The notes under the pieces are model-generated. The model searched no databases and was not told the origin of the DNA. It saw nothing but the letters and a program-made list of their open reading frames with translations. A stretch of DNA of 64,000 bases, from the NCBI RefSeq assembly GCF_945859705.1, contig NC_079136.1:79918867-79982866 (forward strand), given 5' to 3'. A program made the position numbers and the translations under genes. Numbering within the stretch: position 1 is the first letter of the stretch; each line of letters starts with the position of its first letter. Positions 11,501-26,200 of the stretch are shown in pieces. This DNA comes from Episyrphus balteatus (lineage: Eukaryota; Arthropoda; Insecta; Diptera; Syrphidae).

Positions 11501-14500
11501 TTTTGTTTTTAGAGAATTTTGAATTTTGCAAGTTTCATAGTGTTTAGACGCTTGGTTAACGAGATATGACGATTTAAACATTTTTAAAAGTGATTTTCTC
11601 CAAACGTGAATTTTTCAACTCCAATTGAATTGTATGCGAAGGATATCGACTCACAGAGCACAAAAATGTATTTTTTATAAGTTTTGGACTTGTAGTTTTG
11701 TTTTTAGAGAATTTTGAATTTTGCAAGTTTCATAGTGTTTAGACGCTTGGTTAACGAGATATGACGATTTAAACATTTTTAAAAGTGGTTTTCTCCAAAC
11801 GTGAATTTTTCAACTCCAATTGAATTGTATGCGAAGGATATCGACTCACAGAGCACAAAAATGTATTTTTTATAAGTTTTGGACTTGTAGTTTTGTTTTT
11901 AGAGAATTTTGAATTTTGCAAGTTTCATAGTGTTTAGACGCTTGGTTAACGAGATATGACGATTTAAACATTTTTAAAAGTGATTTTCTCCAAACGTGAA
12001 TTTTTCAACTCCAATTGAATTGTATGCGAAGGATATCGACTCACAGAGCACAAAAATACATTTTTTATAAGTTTTGGACTTGTAGTTTTGTTTTTAGAGA
12101 ATTTTGAATTTTGCAAGTTTCATAGTGTTTAGACGCTTGGTTAACGAGATATGACGATTTAAACATTTTTAAAAGTGATTTTCTCCAAATGTGAATTTTT
12201 TAACTCCAATTGAATTGTATGCGAAGGATATCGACTCACAGAGCACAAAAATGTATTTTTTATAAGTTTTGGACTTGTAGTTTTGTTTTTAGAGAATTTT
12301 GAATTTTGCAAGTTTCATAGTGTTTAGACGCTTGGTTAACGAGATATGACGATTTAAACATTTTTAAAAGTGATTTTCTCCAAACGTGAATTTTTCAACT
12401 CCAATTGAATTGTATGCGAAGGATATCGACTCACAGAGCACAAAAATGTATTTTTTATAAGTTTTGGACTTGTAGTTTTGTTTTTAGAGAATTTTGAATT
12501 TTGCAAGTTTGATGGTGTTTAGACGCTTGGTTAACGAGATATGACGATTTAAACATTTTTAAAAGTGATTTTCTCCAAACGTGAATTTTTCAACTCCAAT
12601 TGAATTGTATGCGAAGGATATCGACTCACAGAGCACAAAAATGTATTTTTTATAAGTTTTGGACTTGTAGTTTTGTTTTTAGAGAATTTTGAATTTTGCA
12701 AGTTTCATAGTGTTTAGACGCTTGGTTAACGAGATATGACGATTTAAACATTTTTAAAAGTGATTTTCTCCAAACGTGAATTTTTCAACTCCAATTGAAT
12801 TGTATGCGAAGGATATCGACTCACAGAGCACAAAAATGTATTTTTTATAAGTTTTGGACTTGTAGTTTTGTTTTTAGAGAATTTTGAATTTTGCAAGTTT
12901 CATAGTGTTTAGACGCTTGGTTAACGAGATATGACGATTTAAACATTTTTAAAAGTGATTTTCTCCAAACGTGAATTTTTCAACTCCAATTGAATTGTAT
13001 GCGAATGATATCGACTCACAGAGCACAAAAATGTATTTTTTATAAGTTTTGGACTTGTAGTTTTGTTTTTAGAGAATTTTGAATTTTGCAAGTTTCATAG
13101 TGTTTAGACGCTTGGTTAACGAGATATGACGATTTAAACATTTTTAAAAGTGATTTTCTCCAAACGTGAATTTTTCAACTCCAATTGAATTGTATGCGAA
13201 GGATATCGACTCACAGAGCACAAAAATGTATTTTTTATAAGTTTTGGACTTGTAGTTTTGTTTTTAGAGAATTTTGAATTTTGCAAGTTTCATGGTGTTT
13301 AGACGCTTGGTTAACGAGATATGACGATTTAAACATTTTTAAAAGTGATTTTCTCCAAATGTGTATTTTTTAACTCCAATTGAATTGTATGCGAAGGATA
13401 TCGACTCACAGAGCACAAAAATGTATTTTTTATAAGTTTTGGACTTGTAGTTTTGTTTTTAGAGAATTTTGAATTTTGCAAGTTTCATAGTGTTTAGACG
13501 CTTGGTTAACGAGATATGACGATTTAAACATTTTTAAAAGTGATTTTCTCCAAACGTGAATTTTTCAACTCCAATTGAATTGTATGCGAAGGATATCGAC
13601 TCACAGAGCACAAAAATGTATTTTTTATAAGTTTTGGACTTGTAGTTTTGTTTTTAGAGAATTTTGAATTTTGCAAGTTTCATAGTGTTTAGACGCTTGG
13701 TTAACGAGATATGACGATTTAAACATTTTTAAAAGTGATTTTCTCCAAATGTGAATTTTTTAACTCCAATTGAATTGTATGCGAAGGATATCGACTCACA
13801 GAGCACAAAAATGTATTTTTTATAAGTTTTGGACTTGTAGTTTTGTTTTTAGAGAATTTTGAATTTTGCAAGTTTCATAGTGTTTAGACGCTTGGTTAAC
13901 GAGATATGACGATTTAAACATTTTTAAAAGTGATTTTCTCCAAACGTGAATTTTTCAACTCCAATTGAATTGTATGCGAAGGATATCGACTCACAGAGCA
14001 CAAAAATGTATTTTTTATAAGTTTTGGACTTGTAGTTTTGTTTTTAGAGAATTTTGAATTTTGCAAGTTTCATAGTGTTTAGACGCTTGGTTAACGAGAT
14101 ATGACGATTTAAACATTTTTAAAAGTGATTTTCTCCAAATGTGAATTTTTTAACTCCAATTGAATTGTATGCGAAGGATATCGACTCACAGAGCACAAAA
14201 ATGTATTTTTTATAAGTTTTGGACTTGTAGTTTTGTTTTTAGAGAATTTTGAATTTTGCAAGTTTCATAGTGTTTAGACGCTTGGTTAACGAGATATGAC
14301 GATTTAAACATTTTTAAAAGTGATTTTCTCCAAACGTGAATTTTTCAACTCCAATTGAATTGTATGCGAAGGATATCGACTCACAGAGCACAAAAATGTA
14401 TTTTTTATAAGTTTTGGACTTGTAGTTTTGTTTTTAGAGAATTTTGAATTTTGCAAGTTTCATAGTGTTTAGACGCTTGGTTAACGAGATATGACGATTT

Positions 14501-17198
14501 AAACATTTTTAAAAGTGATTTTCTCCAAACGTGAATTTTTCAACTCCAATTGAATTGTATGCGAAGGATATCGACTCACAGAGCACAAAAATGTATTTTT
14601 TATAAGTTTTGGACTTGTAGTTTTGTTTTTAGAGAATTTTGAATTTTGCAAGTTTGATGGTGTTTAGACGCTTGGTTAACGAGATATGACGATTTAAACA
14701 TTTTTAAAAGTGATTTTCTCCAAACGTGAATTTTTCAACTCCAATTGAATTGTATGCGAAGGATATCGACTCACAGAGCACAAAAATATATTTTTTATAA
14801 GTTTTGGACTTGTAGTTTTGTTTTTAGAGAATTTTGAATTTTGCAAGTTTGATGGTGTTTAGACGCTTGGTTAACGAGATATGACGATTTAAACATTTTT
14901 AAAAGTGATTTTCTCCAAACGTGAATTTTTCAACTCCAATTGAATTGTATGCGAAGGATATCGACTCACAGAGCACAAAAATGTATTTTCTATAAGATTT
15001 GGACTTGTAGTTTTGTTTTTAGAGAATTTTGAATTTTGCAAGTTTGATGGTGTTTAGACGCTTGGTTAACGAGATATGACAATTTAAACATTTTTAAAAG
15101 TGATTTTCTCCAAACGTGAATTTTTCAACTCCAATTGAATTGTATGCGAAGGATATCGACTCACAGAGCACAAAAATGTATTTTTTATAAGTTTTGGACT
15201 TGTAGTTTTGTTTTTAGAGAATTTTGAATTTTGCAAGTTTGATGGTGTTTAGACGCTTGGTTAACGAGATATGACGATTTTCTCCAAACGTGAATTTTTC
15301 AACTCCAATTGAATTGTATGCGAAGGATATCGACTCACAGAGCACAAAAATGTATTTTTTATAAGTTTTGGACTTGTAGTTTTGTTTTTAGAGAATTTTG
15401 AATTTCGCAAGTTTGATGGTTTTTAGACGCTTGGTCAACGAGATATGACGATTTAAACATTTTTTAAAGTGATTTTCTCCAAACGTGAATTTTTCAACTC
15501 CAATTGAATTGTATGCGAAGGATATCGACTCACAGAGCACAAAAATGTATTTTTATAAGTTTTGGACTTGTAGTTTTGTTTTTAGAGAATTTTGAATTTT
15601 GCAAGTTTCATAGTGTTTAGACGCTTGGTTAACGAGATATGACGATTTAAACATTTTTAAAAGTGATTTTCTCCAAACGTGAATTTTTCAACTCCAATTG
15701 AATTGTATGCGAAGGATATCGACTCACAGAGCACAAAAATGTATTTTTTATAAGTTTTGGACTTGTAGTTTTGTTTTTAGAGAATTTTGAATTTTGCAAG
15801 TTTCATAGTGTTTAGACGCTTGGTTAACGAGATATGACGATTTAAACATTTTTAAAAGTGATTTTCTCCAAACGTGAATTTTTCAACTCCAATTGAATTG
15901 TATGCGAAGGATATCGACTCACAGAGCACAAAAATGTATTTTTTATAAGTTTTGGACTTGTAATTTTGTTTTTAGAGAATTTTGAATTTTGCAAGTTTCA
16001 TAGTGTTTAGACGCTTGGTTAACGAGATATGACGATTTAAACATTTTTAAAAGTGATTTTCTCCAAACGTGAATTTTTCAACTCCAATTGAATTGTATGC
16101 GAAGGATATCGACTCACAGAGCACAAAAATGTATTTTTTATAAGTTTTGGACTTGTAGTTTTGTTTTTAGAGAATTTTGAATTTTGCAAGTTTCATAGTG
16201 TTTAGACGCTTGGTTAACGAGATATGACGATTTAAACATTTTTAAAAGTGATTTTCTCCAAACGTGAATTTTTCAACTCCAATTGAATTGTATGCGAAGG
16301 ATATCGACTCACAGAGCAACAAAAGTTTTGGACTTGTAGTTTTGTTTTTAGAGAATTTTGAATTTTGCAAGTTTCATAGTGTTTAGACGCTTGGTTAACG
16401 AGATATGACGATTTAAACATTTTTAAAAGTGATTTTCTCCAAATGTGAATTTTTTAACTCCAATTGAATTGTATGCGAAGGATATCGACTCACAGAGCAC
16501 AAAAATGTATTTTTTATAAGTTTTGGACTTGTAGTTTTGTTTTTAGAGAATTTTGAATTTTGCAAGTTTCATAGTGTTTAGACGCTTGGTTAACGAGATA
16601 TGACGATTTAAACATTTTTAAAAGTGATTTTCTCCAAACGTGAATTTTTCAACTCCAATTGAATTGTATGCGAAGGATATCGACTCACAGAGCACAAAAA
16701 TGTATTTTTTATAAGTTTTGGACTTGTAGTTTTGTTTTTAGAGAATTTTGAATTTTGCAAGTTTCATAGTGTTTAGACGCTTGGTTAACGAGATATGACG
16801 ATTTAAACATTTTTAAAAGTGATTTTCTCCAAACGTGAATTTTTCAACTCCAATTGAATTGTATGCGAAGGATATCGACTCACAGAGCACAAAAATGTAT
16901 TTTTTATAAGTTTTGGACTTGTAGTTTTGTTTTTAGAGAATTTTGAATTTTGCAAGTTTCATAGTGTTTAGACGCTTGGTTAACGAGATATGACGATTTA
17001 AACATTTTTAAAAGTGATTTTCTCCAAACGTGAATTTTTCAACTCCAATTGAATTGTATGCGAAGGATATCGACTCACAGAGCACAAAAATGTATTTTTT
17101 ATAAGTTTTGGACTTGTAGTTTTGTTTTTAGAGAATTTTGAATTTTGCAAGTTTCATAGTGTTTAGACGCTTGGTTAACGAGATATGACGATTTAAAC
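8552..17198. repeat. 195-bp satellite, block 2
   Basis: About 44 monomers. The first few belong to the GATGG/CTATAAGATTT subfamily seen at the window start. From about 9780 the CATAG/TTATAAGTTTT subfamily takes over, and mixed types return near 14640-15420. Indel variants include 181-bp monomers reading GAGCAACAAAAG (near 10697 and 16315, deletion of about 14 bp) and an 18-bp deletion near 15278. The two 181-bp monomers sit in matching neighbourhoods that differ by one monomer, which points to a duplicated block of about 5.6-5.8 kb. There is no gene. Confidence 0.97.
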
Positions 17199-17702
17199 GG
17201 GTTGGGGTCGAAATTCTGTATGTTGCAAAATTCTGTATTCAAAATACTGTATGCCAAAAAACTGTATGTCAAAATTCTGTATGTGCAAAATGCTGTAGGA
17301 ACAAAATTCTGAAAGTCAAAATTCTGTATAGCAAAATTCTGGTTGGTCAAAATACTGTATTTCAAAATTCTGTACATCAAAATTCTGTAAATCAAAATTC
17401 TGTAAAAATGCTGTAAAAAAATATCGTTTTGATAATGTAAAAAAGTGCGCGCGCACTTTTTTACATTATCAAAACGATATTTTTTTACAGCATTTTTACA
17501 GAATTTTGATATACAGTATTTTGCCGTACAGAATTTTACAAAACAGAATTTTGCATGTCAGTATTTTGTTCATACAGTATTTTGACGTACAGAATTTTGT
17601 ATTTACAGTATAATGACGTACAGAATTATGGTATTACAGTATTTTGACCCCACAGAATTTTGTCGTACAGAATTTTGACAAGCAGAATTATGACCCGCTC
17701 CC
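17199..17702. mobile_element. Foldback element, intact single copy (504 bp)
   Basis: Starts GGGTTGGGGTC and ends GACCCGCTCCC. GATTTAAAC lies on each side (17190-17198 and 17703-17711), a 9-bp target duplication. Without the element, 29 and 166 bp join to an exact 195-bp monomer. Each arm is built of short repeats around AATTCTGTA, and the arms are inverted copies of each other. The centre, 17391-17510, is a 120-bp perfect palindrome around GTGCGCGCGCAC. A 9-bp duplication with long repetitive inverted arms fits Foldback-type or Mutator-like non-autonomous elements; which one cannot be decided without a transposase. The 98-codon minus-strand frame over this region is an artefact of the arms. 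Confidence 0.88.
17391..17510. repeat. 120-bp perfect palindrome at the foldback centre
   Basis: The arms 17391-17450 and 17451-17510 are exact reverse complements, checked block by block. The centre is GTGCGC/GCGCAC. As DNA it could extrude a cruciform, and as RNA it would form a 60-bp hairpin. Confidence 0.93.
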
Positions 17703-20700
17703 GATTTAAACATTTTTAAAAGTGATTTTCTCCAAACGTGAATTTTTCAACTCCAATTGAATTGTATGCGAAGGATATCGACTCACAGAGCACAAAAATG
17801 TATTTTTCATAAGTTTTGGACTTGTAGTTTTGTTTTTAGAGAATTTTGAATTTTGCAAGTTTCATAGTGTTTAGACGCTTGGTTAACGAGATATGACGAT
17901 TTAAACATTTTTAAAAGTGATTTTCTCCAAACGTGAATTTTTCAACTCCAATTGAATTGTATGCGAAGGATATCGACTCACAGAGCAACAAAAGTTTTGG
18001 ACTTGTAGTTTTGTTTTTAGAGAATTTTGAATTTTGCAAGTTTCATAGTGTTTAGACGCTTGGCTAACGAGATATGACGATTTAAACATTTTTAAAAGTG
18101 ATTTTCTCCAAACGTGAATTTTTCAACTCCAATTGAATTGTATGCGAAGGATATCGACTCACAGAGCACAAAAATGTATTTTTTATAAGTTTTGGACTTG
18201 TAGTTTTGTTTTTAGAGAATTTTGAATTTTGCAAGTTTCATAGTGTTTAGACGCTTGGTTAACGAGATATGACGATTTAAACATTTTTAAAAGTGATTTT
18301 CTCCAAACGTGAATTTTTCAACTCCAATTGAATTGTATGCGAAGGATATCGACTCACAGAGCAACAAAAGTTTTGGACTTGTAGTTTTGTTTTTAGAGAA
18401 TTTTGAATTTTGCAAGTTTCATAGTGTTTAGACGCTTGGTTAACGAGATATGACGATTTAAACATTTTTAAAAGTGATTTTCTCCAAACGTGAATTTTTC
18501 AACTCCAATTGAATTGTATGCGAAGGATATCGACTCACAGATCACAAAAATGTATTTTTTATAAGTTTTGGACTTGTAGTTTTGTTTTTAGAGAATTTTG
18601 AATTTTGCAAGTTTCATAGTGTTTAGACGCTTGGTTAACGAGATATGACGATTTAAACATTTTTAAAAGTGATTTTCTCCAAACGTGAATTTTTCAACTC
18701 CAATTGAATTGTATGCGAAGGATATCGACTCACAGAGCACAAAAATGTATTTCTTATAAGTTTTGGACTTGTAGTTTTGTTTTTAGAGAATTTTGAATTT
18801 TGCAAGTTTCATAGTGTTTAGACGCTTGGTTAACGAGATATGACGATTTAAACATTTTTAACAGTGATTTTCTCCAAACGTGAATTTTTCAACTCCAATT
18901 GAAATGTATGCGAAGGATATCGACTCACAGAGCACAAAAATGTATTTTTTATAAGTTTTGGACTTGTAGTTTTGTTTTTAGAGAATTTTGAATTTTGCAA
19001 GTTTCATAGTGTTTAGACGCTTGGTTAACGAGATATGACGATTTAAACATTTTTAAAAGTGATTTTCTCCAAACGTGAATTTTTCAACTCCAATTGAATT
19101 GTATGCGAAGGATATCGACTCACAGAGCACAAAAATGTATTTTTTATAAGTTTTGGACTTGTAGTTTTGTTTTTAGAGAATTTTGAATTTTGCAAGTTTC
19201 ATAGTGTTTAGACGCTTGGTTAACGAGATATGACGATTTAAACATTTTTAAAAGTGATTTTCTCCAAACGTGAATTTTTCAACTCCAATTGAATTGTATG
19301 CGAAGGATATCGACTCACAGAGCACAAAAATGTATTTTTTATAAGTTTTGGACTTGTAGTTTTGTTTTTAGAGAATTTTGAATTTTGCAAGTTTCATAGT
19401 GTTTAGACGCTTGGTTAACGAGATATGACGATTTAAACATTTTTAAAAGTGATTTTCTCCAAACGTGAATTTTTCAACTCCAATTGAATTGTATGCGAAG
19501 GATATCGACTCACAGAGCACAAAAATGTATTTTTTATAAGTTTTGGACTTGTAGTTTTGTTTTTAGAGAATTTTGAATTTTGCAAGTTTCATAGTGTTTA
19601 GACGCTTGGTTAACGAGATATGACGATTTAAACATTTTTAAAAGTGATTTTCTCCAAACGTGAATTTTTCAACTCCAATTGAATTGTATGCGAAGGATAT
19701 CGACTCACAGAGCACAAAAATGTATTTTTTATAAGTTTTGGACTTGTAGTTTTGTTTTTAGAGAATTTTGAATTTTGCAAGTTTCATAGTGTTTAGACGC
19801 TTGGTTAACGAGATATGACGATTTAAACATTTTTAAAAGTGATTTTCTCCAAACGTGAATTTTTTAACTCCAATTGAATTGTATGCGAAGGATATCGACT
19901 CACAGAGCACAAAAATGTATTTTTTATAAGTTTTGGACTTGTAGTTTTGTTTTTTAGAGAATTTTGAATTTTGCAAGTTTCATAGTGTTTAGACGCTTGG
20001 TTAACGAGATATGACGATTTAAACATTTTTAAAAGTGATTTTCTCCAAACGTGAATTTTTCAACTCCAATTGAATTGTATGCGAAGGATATCGACTCACA
20101 GAGCAACAAAAGTTTTGGACTTGTAGTTTTGTTTTTAGAGAATTTTGAATTTTGCAAGTTTCATAGTGTTTAGACGCTTGGTTAACGAGATATGACGATT
20201 TAAACATTTTTAAAAGTGATTTTCTCCAAACGTGAATTTTTCAACTCCAATTGAATTGTATGCGAAGGATATCGACTCACAGATCACAAAAATGTATTTT
20301 TTATAAGTTTTGGACTTGTAGTTTTGTTTTTAGAGAATTTTGAATTTTGCAAGTTTCATAGTGTTTAGACGCTTGGTTAACGAGATATGACGATTTAAAC
20401 ATTTTTAAAAGTGATTTTCTCCAAACGTGAATTTTTCAACTCCAATTGAATTGTATGCGAAGGATATCGACTCACAGAGCACAAAAATGTATTTTTTATA
20501 AGTTTTGGACTTGTAGTTTTGTTTTTAGAGAATTTTGAATTTTGCAAGTTTCATAGTGTTTAGATGCTTGGTTAACGAGATATGACGATTTAAACATTTT
20601 TAAAAGTGATTTTCTCCAAACGTGAATTTTTCAACTCCAATTGAATTGTATGCGAAGGATATCGACTCACAGAGCACAAAAATGTATTTTTTATAAGTTT

Positions 20701-21961
20701 TGGACTTGTAGTTTTGTTTTTAGAGAATTTTGAATTTTGCAAGTTTCATAGTGTTTAGACGCTTGGTTAACGAGATATGACGATTTAAACATTTTTAACA
20801 GTGATTTTCTCCAAACGTGAATTTTTCAACTCCAATTGAATTGTATGCGAAGGATATCGACTCACAGAGCACAAAAATGTATTTTTTATAAGTTTTGGAC
20901 TTGTAGTTTTGTTTTTAGAGAATTTTGAATTTTGCAAGTTTCATAGTGTTTAGACGCTTGGTTAACGAGATATGACGATTTAAACATTTTTAAAAGTGAT
21001 TTTCTCCAAACGTGAATTTTTCAACTCCAATTGAATTGTATGCGAAGGATATCGACTCACAGAGCACAAAAATGTATTTTTTATAAGTTTTGGACTTGTA
21101 GTTTTGTTTTTAGAGAATTTTGAATTTTGCAAGTTTCATAGTGTTTAGACGCTTGGTTAACGAGATATGACGATTTAAACATTTTTAAAAGTGATTTTCT
21201 CCAAACGTGAATTTTTCAACTCCAATTGAATTGTATGCGAAGGATATCGACTCACAGAGCACAAAAATGTATTTTTTATAAGTTTTGGACTTGTAGTTTT
21301 GTTTTTAGAGAACTTTGAATTTTGCAAGTTTCATAGTGTTTAGACGCTTGGTTAACGAGATATGACGATTTAAACATTTTTAAAAGTGATTTTCTCCAAA
21401 CGTGAATTTTTTAACTCCAATTGAATTGTATGCGAAGGATATCGACTCACAGAGCACAAAAATGTATTTTTTATAAGTTTTGGACTTGTAGTTTTGTTTT
21501 TTAGAGAATTTTGAATTTTGCAAGTTTCATAGTGTTTAGACGCTTGGTTAACGAGATATGACGATTTAAACATTTTTAAAAGTGATTTTCTCCAAACGTG
21601 AATTTTTCAACTCCAATTGAATTGTATGCGAAGGATATCGACTCACAGAGCACAAAAATGTATTTTTTATAAGTTTTGGACTTGTAGTTTTGTTTTTAGA
21701 GAATTTTGAATTTTGCAAGTTTCATAGTGTTTAGACGCTTGGTTAACGAGATATGACGATTTAAACATTTTTAAAAGTGATTTTCTCCAAACGTGAATTT
21801 TTCAACTCCAATTGAATTGTATGCGAAGGATATCGACTCACAGAGCACAAAAATGTATTTTTTATAAGTTTTGGACTTGTAGTTTTGTTTTTAGAGAATT
21901 TTGAATTTTGCAAGTTTCATAGTGTTTAGACGCTTGGTTAACGAGATATGACGATTTAAAC
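17703..21961. repeat. 195-bp satellite, block 3
   Basis: About 22 monomers, nearly all of the CATAG/TTATAAGTTTT subfamily. 181-bp variants lie near 17986, 18361 and 20103. Single-base markers recur in pairs, such as GATCACAAA near 18541 and 20284 and TTTTTAACAG near 18858 and 20795, showing local block duplication. There is no gene. Confidence 0.97.
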
Positions 21962-23219
21962 GGGTTGGGGTCGAAATTCTGTATGTTGCAAAATTCTGTA
22001 TTCAAAATACTGTATGCCAAAAAACTGTATGTCAAAATTCTGTATGTGCAAAATGCTGTAGGAACAAAATTCTGAAAGTCAAAATTCTGTATAGCAAAAT
22101 TCTGGTTGGTCAAAATACTGTATTTCAAAATTCTGTACATCAAAATTCTGTAAAAATGCTGTAAAAAAATATCGTTTTGATAATGTAAAAAAGTGCGCGC
22201 GCACAACCCTAAACGGGTAAATTCTGTATGTTGCAAAATTCTGTATTCAAAATACTGTATGCCAAAAAACTGTATGTCCAAATTCTGTATGTGCAAAATG
22301 CTGTAGGAACAAAATTCTGAAAGTCAAAATTCTGTATAGCAAAATTCTGGTTGGTCAAAATACTGTATTTCGAAATTCTGTAAATCAAAATTCTGTAAAT
22401 CAAAATTCTGTAAAAATGCTGTAAAAAAATATCGTTTTGATAATGTAAAAAAGTGCGCGCGCACTTTTTTACATTATCAAAACGATATTTTTTTACAGCA
22501 TTTTTACAGAATTTTGATATACAGTATTTTGCCGTACAGAATTTTACAAAACAGAATTTTGCATGTCAGTATTTTGTTCATACAGTATTTTGACGTACAG
22601 AATTTTGTATTTACAGTATAATGACGTACAGAATTATGGTATTACAGTATTTTGACCCCACAGAATTTTGTCGTACAGAATTTTGACAAGCAGAATTATG
22701 ACCCGCTCCCGATTTGGGTTGGGGTCGAAATTCTGTATGTTGCAAAATTCTGTATTCAAAATACTGTATGCCAAAATACTGTATGTCAAAATTCTGTATG
22801 TGCAAAATGCTGTAGGAACAAAATTCTGAAAGTCAAAATTCTGTATAGCAAAATTCTGGTTGGTCAAAATACTGTATTTCAAAATTCTGTACATCAAAAT
22901 TCTGTAAATCAAAATTCTGTAACAATGCTGTAAAAAAATATCGTTTTGATAATGTAAAAAAGTGCGCGCGCACTTTTTTACATTATCAAAACGATATTTT
23001 TTTACAGCATTTTTACAGAATTTTGATATACAGTATTTTGCCGTACAGAATTTTACAAAACATAATTTTGCATGTCAGTATTTTGTTGATACAGTATTTT
23101 GACGTACAGAATTTTGTATTTACAGTATAATGACGTACAGAATTATGGTATTACAGAATTTTGAATCCACAGAATTTTGTCGTACAGAATTTTGACAAGC
23201 AGAATTATGACCCGCTCCC
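21962..23219. mobile_element. Foldback cluster 1: half copy plus two full copies in tandem
   Basis: Enters at the same GATTTAAAC site as the 504-bp copy. The order is a left arm plus centre ending at about 22204, then AACCCTAAAC, then a second copy that has lost most of its first bases (GGGTAAATTC), ending GCTCCC near 22710. GATTT follows, and a third copy begins GGGTTGGGG and ends at 23219, followed by GATTTAAAC. Both later copies keep the GCGCGC-centred palindrome. Frames of 64-144 codons on both strands here are arm sequence. Closely matches cluster 2. Confidence 0.82.
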
Positions 23220-26200
23220 GATTTAAACATTTTTAAAAGTGATTTTCTCCAAACGTGAATTTTTCAACTCCAATTGAATTGTATGCGAAGGATATCGACT
23301 CACAGAGCACAAAAATGTATTTTTTATAAGTTTTGGACTTGTAGTTTTGTTTTTAGAGAATTTTGAATTTTGCAAGTTTCATAGTGTTTAGACGCTTGGT
23401 TAACGAGATATGACGATTTAAACATTTTTAAAAGTGATTTTCTCCAAACGTGAATTTTTCAACTCCAATTGAATTGTATGCGAAGGATATCGACTCACAG
23501 AGCACAAAAATGTATTTTTTATAAGTTTTGGACTTGTAGTTTTGTTTTTAGAGAATTTTGAATTTTGCAAGTTTCATAGTGTTTAGACGCTTGGTTAACG
23601 AGATATGACGATTTAAACATTTTTAAAAGTGATTTTCTCCAAACGTGAATTTTTCAACTCCAATTGAATTGTATGCGAAGGATATCGACTCACAGAGCAC
23701 AAAAATGTATTTTTTATAAGTTTTGGACTTGTAGTTTTGTTTTTAGAGAATTTTGAATTTTGCAAGTTTCATAGTGTTTAGACGCTTGGTTAACGAGATA
23801 TGACGATTTAAACATTTTTAAAAGTGATTTTCTCCAAACGTGAATTTTTCAACTCCAATTGAATTGTATGCGAAGGATATCGACTCACAGAGCACAAAAA
23901 TGTATTTTTTATAAGTTTTGGACTTGTAGTTTTGTTTTTAGAGAATTTTGAATTTTGCAAGTTTCATAGTGTTTAGACGCTTGGTTAACGAGATATGACG
24001 ATTTAAACCTTTTTAAAAGTGATTTTCTCCAAACGTGAATTTTTCAACTCCAATTGAATTGTATGCGAAGGATATCGACTCACAGAGCACAAAAATGTAT
24101 TGTTTATAAGTTTTGGACTTGTAGTTTTGTTTTTAGAGAATTTTGAATTTTGCAAGTTTCATAGTGTTTAGTCGCTTGGTTAACGAGATATGACGATTTA
24201 AACATTTTTAAAAGTGATTTTCTCCAAACGTGAATTTTTCAACTCCAATTGAATTCTATGCGAAGGATATCGACTCACAGAGCACAAAAATGTATTTTTT
24301 ATAAGTTTTGGACTTGTAGTTTTGTTTTTAGAGAATTGAATTTTGCAAGTTTCATAGTGTTTAGACGCTTGGTTAACGAGATATGACGATTTAAACATTT
24401 TTAAAAGTGATTTTCTCCAAACGTGAATTTTTCAACTCCAATTGAATTGTATGCGAAGGATATCGACTCACAGAGCACAAAAATGTATTTTTTATAAGTT
24501 TTGGACTTGTAGTTTTGTTTTTAGAGAATTTTGAATTTTGCAAGTTTCATAGTGTTTAGACGCTTGGTTAACGAGATATGACGATTTAAACATTTTTAAA
24601 AGTGATTTTCTCCAAACGTGAATTTTTCAACTCCAATTGAATTGTATGCGAAGGATATCGACTCACAGAGCACAAAAATGTATTTTTTATAAGTTTTGGA
24701 CTTGTAGTTTTGTTTTTAGAGAATTTTGAATTTTGCAAGTTTCATAGTGTTTAGACGCTTGGTTAACGAGATATGACGATTTAAACATTTTTAAAAGTGA
24801 TTTTCTCCAAACGTGAATTTTTCAACTCCAATTGAATTGTATGCGAAGGATATCGACTCACAGAGCACAAAAATGTATTTTTTATAAGTTTTGGACTTGT
24901 AGTTTTGTTTTTAGAGAATTTTGAATTTTGCAAGTTTCATAGTGTTTAGACGCTTGGTTAACGAGATATGACGATTTAAACCTTTTTAAAAGTGATTTTC
25001 TCCAAACGTGAATTTTTCAACTCCAATTGAATTGTATGCGAAGGATATCGACTCACAGAGCACAAAAATGTATTTTTTATAAGTTTTGGACTTGTAGTTT
25101 TGTTTTTAGAGAATTTTGAATTTTGCAAGTTTCATAGTGTTTAGTCGCTTGGTTAACGAGATATGACGATTTAAACATTTTTAAAAGTGATTTTCTCCAA
25201 ACGTGAATTTTTCAACTCCAATTGAATTCTATGCGAAGGATATCGACTCACAGAGCACAAAAATGTATTTTTTATAAGTTTTGGACTTGTAGTTTTGTTT
25301 TTAGAGAATTTTGAATTTTGCAAGTTTCATAGTGTTTAGACGCTTGGTTAACGAGATATGACGATTTAAACATTTTTAAAAGTGATTTTCTCCAAACGTG
25401 AATTTTTCAACTCCAATTGAATTGTATGCGAAGGATATCGACTCACAGAGCACAAAAATGTATTTTTTATAAGTTTTGGACTTGTAGTTTTGTTTTTAGA
25501 GAATTTTGAATTTTGCAAGTTTCATAGTGTTTAGACGCTTGGTTAACGAGATATGACGATTTAAACATTTTTAAAAGTGATTTTCTCCAAACGTGAATTT
25601 TTCAACTCCAATTGAATTGTATGCGAAGGATATCGACTCACAGAGCACAAAAATGTATTTTTTATAAGTTTTGGACTTGTAGTTTTGTTTTTAGAGAATT
25701 TTGAATTTTGCAAGTTTCATAGTGTTTAGTCGCTTGGTTAACGAGATATGACGATTTAAACATTTTTAAAAGTGATTTTCTCCAAACGTGAATTTTTCAA
25801 CTCCAATTGAATTGTATGCGAAGGATATCGACTCACAGAGCACAAAAATGTATTTTTTATAAGTTTTGGACTTGTAGTTTTGTTTTTAGAGAATTTTGAA
25901 TTTTGCAAGTTTCATAGTGTTTAGACGCTTGGTTAACGAGATATGACGATTTAAACATTTTTAAAAGTGATTTTCTCCAAACGTGAATTTTTCAACTCCA
26001 ATTGAATTGTATGCGAAGGATATCGACTCACAGAGCACAAAAATGTATTTTTTTTAAGTTCTGGACTTGTAGTTTTGTTTTTAGAGAATTTTGAATTTTG
26101 CAAGTTTCATAGTGTTTAGACGCTTGGTTAACGAGATATGACGATTTAAACATTTTTAAAAGTGATTTTCTCCAAACGTGAATTTTTCAACTCCAATTGA

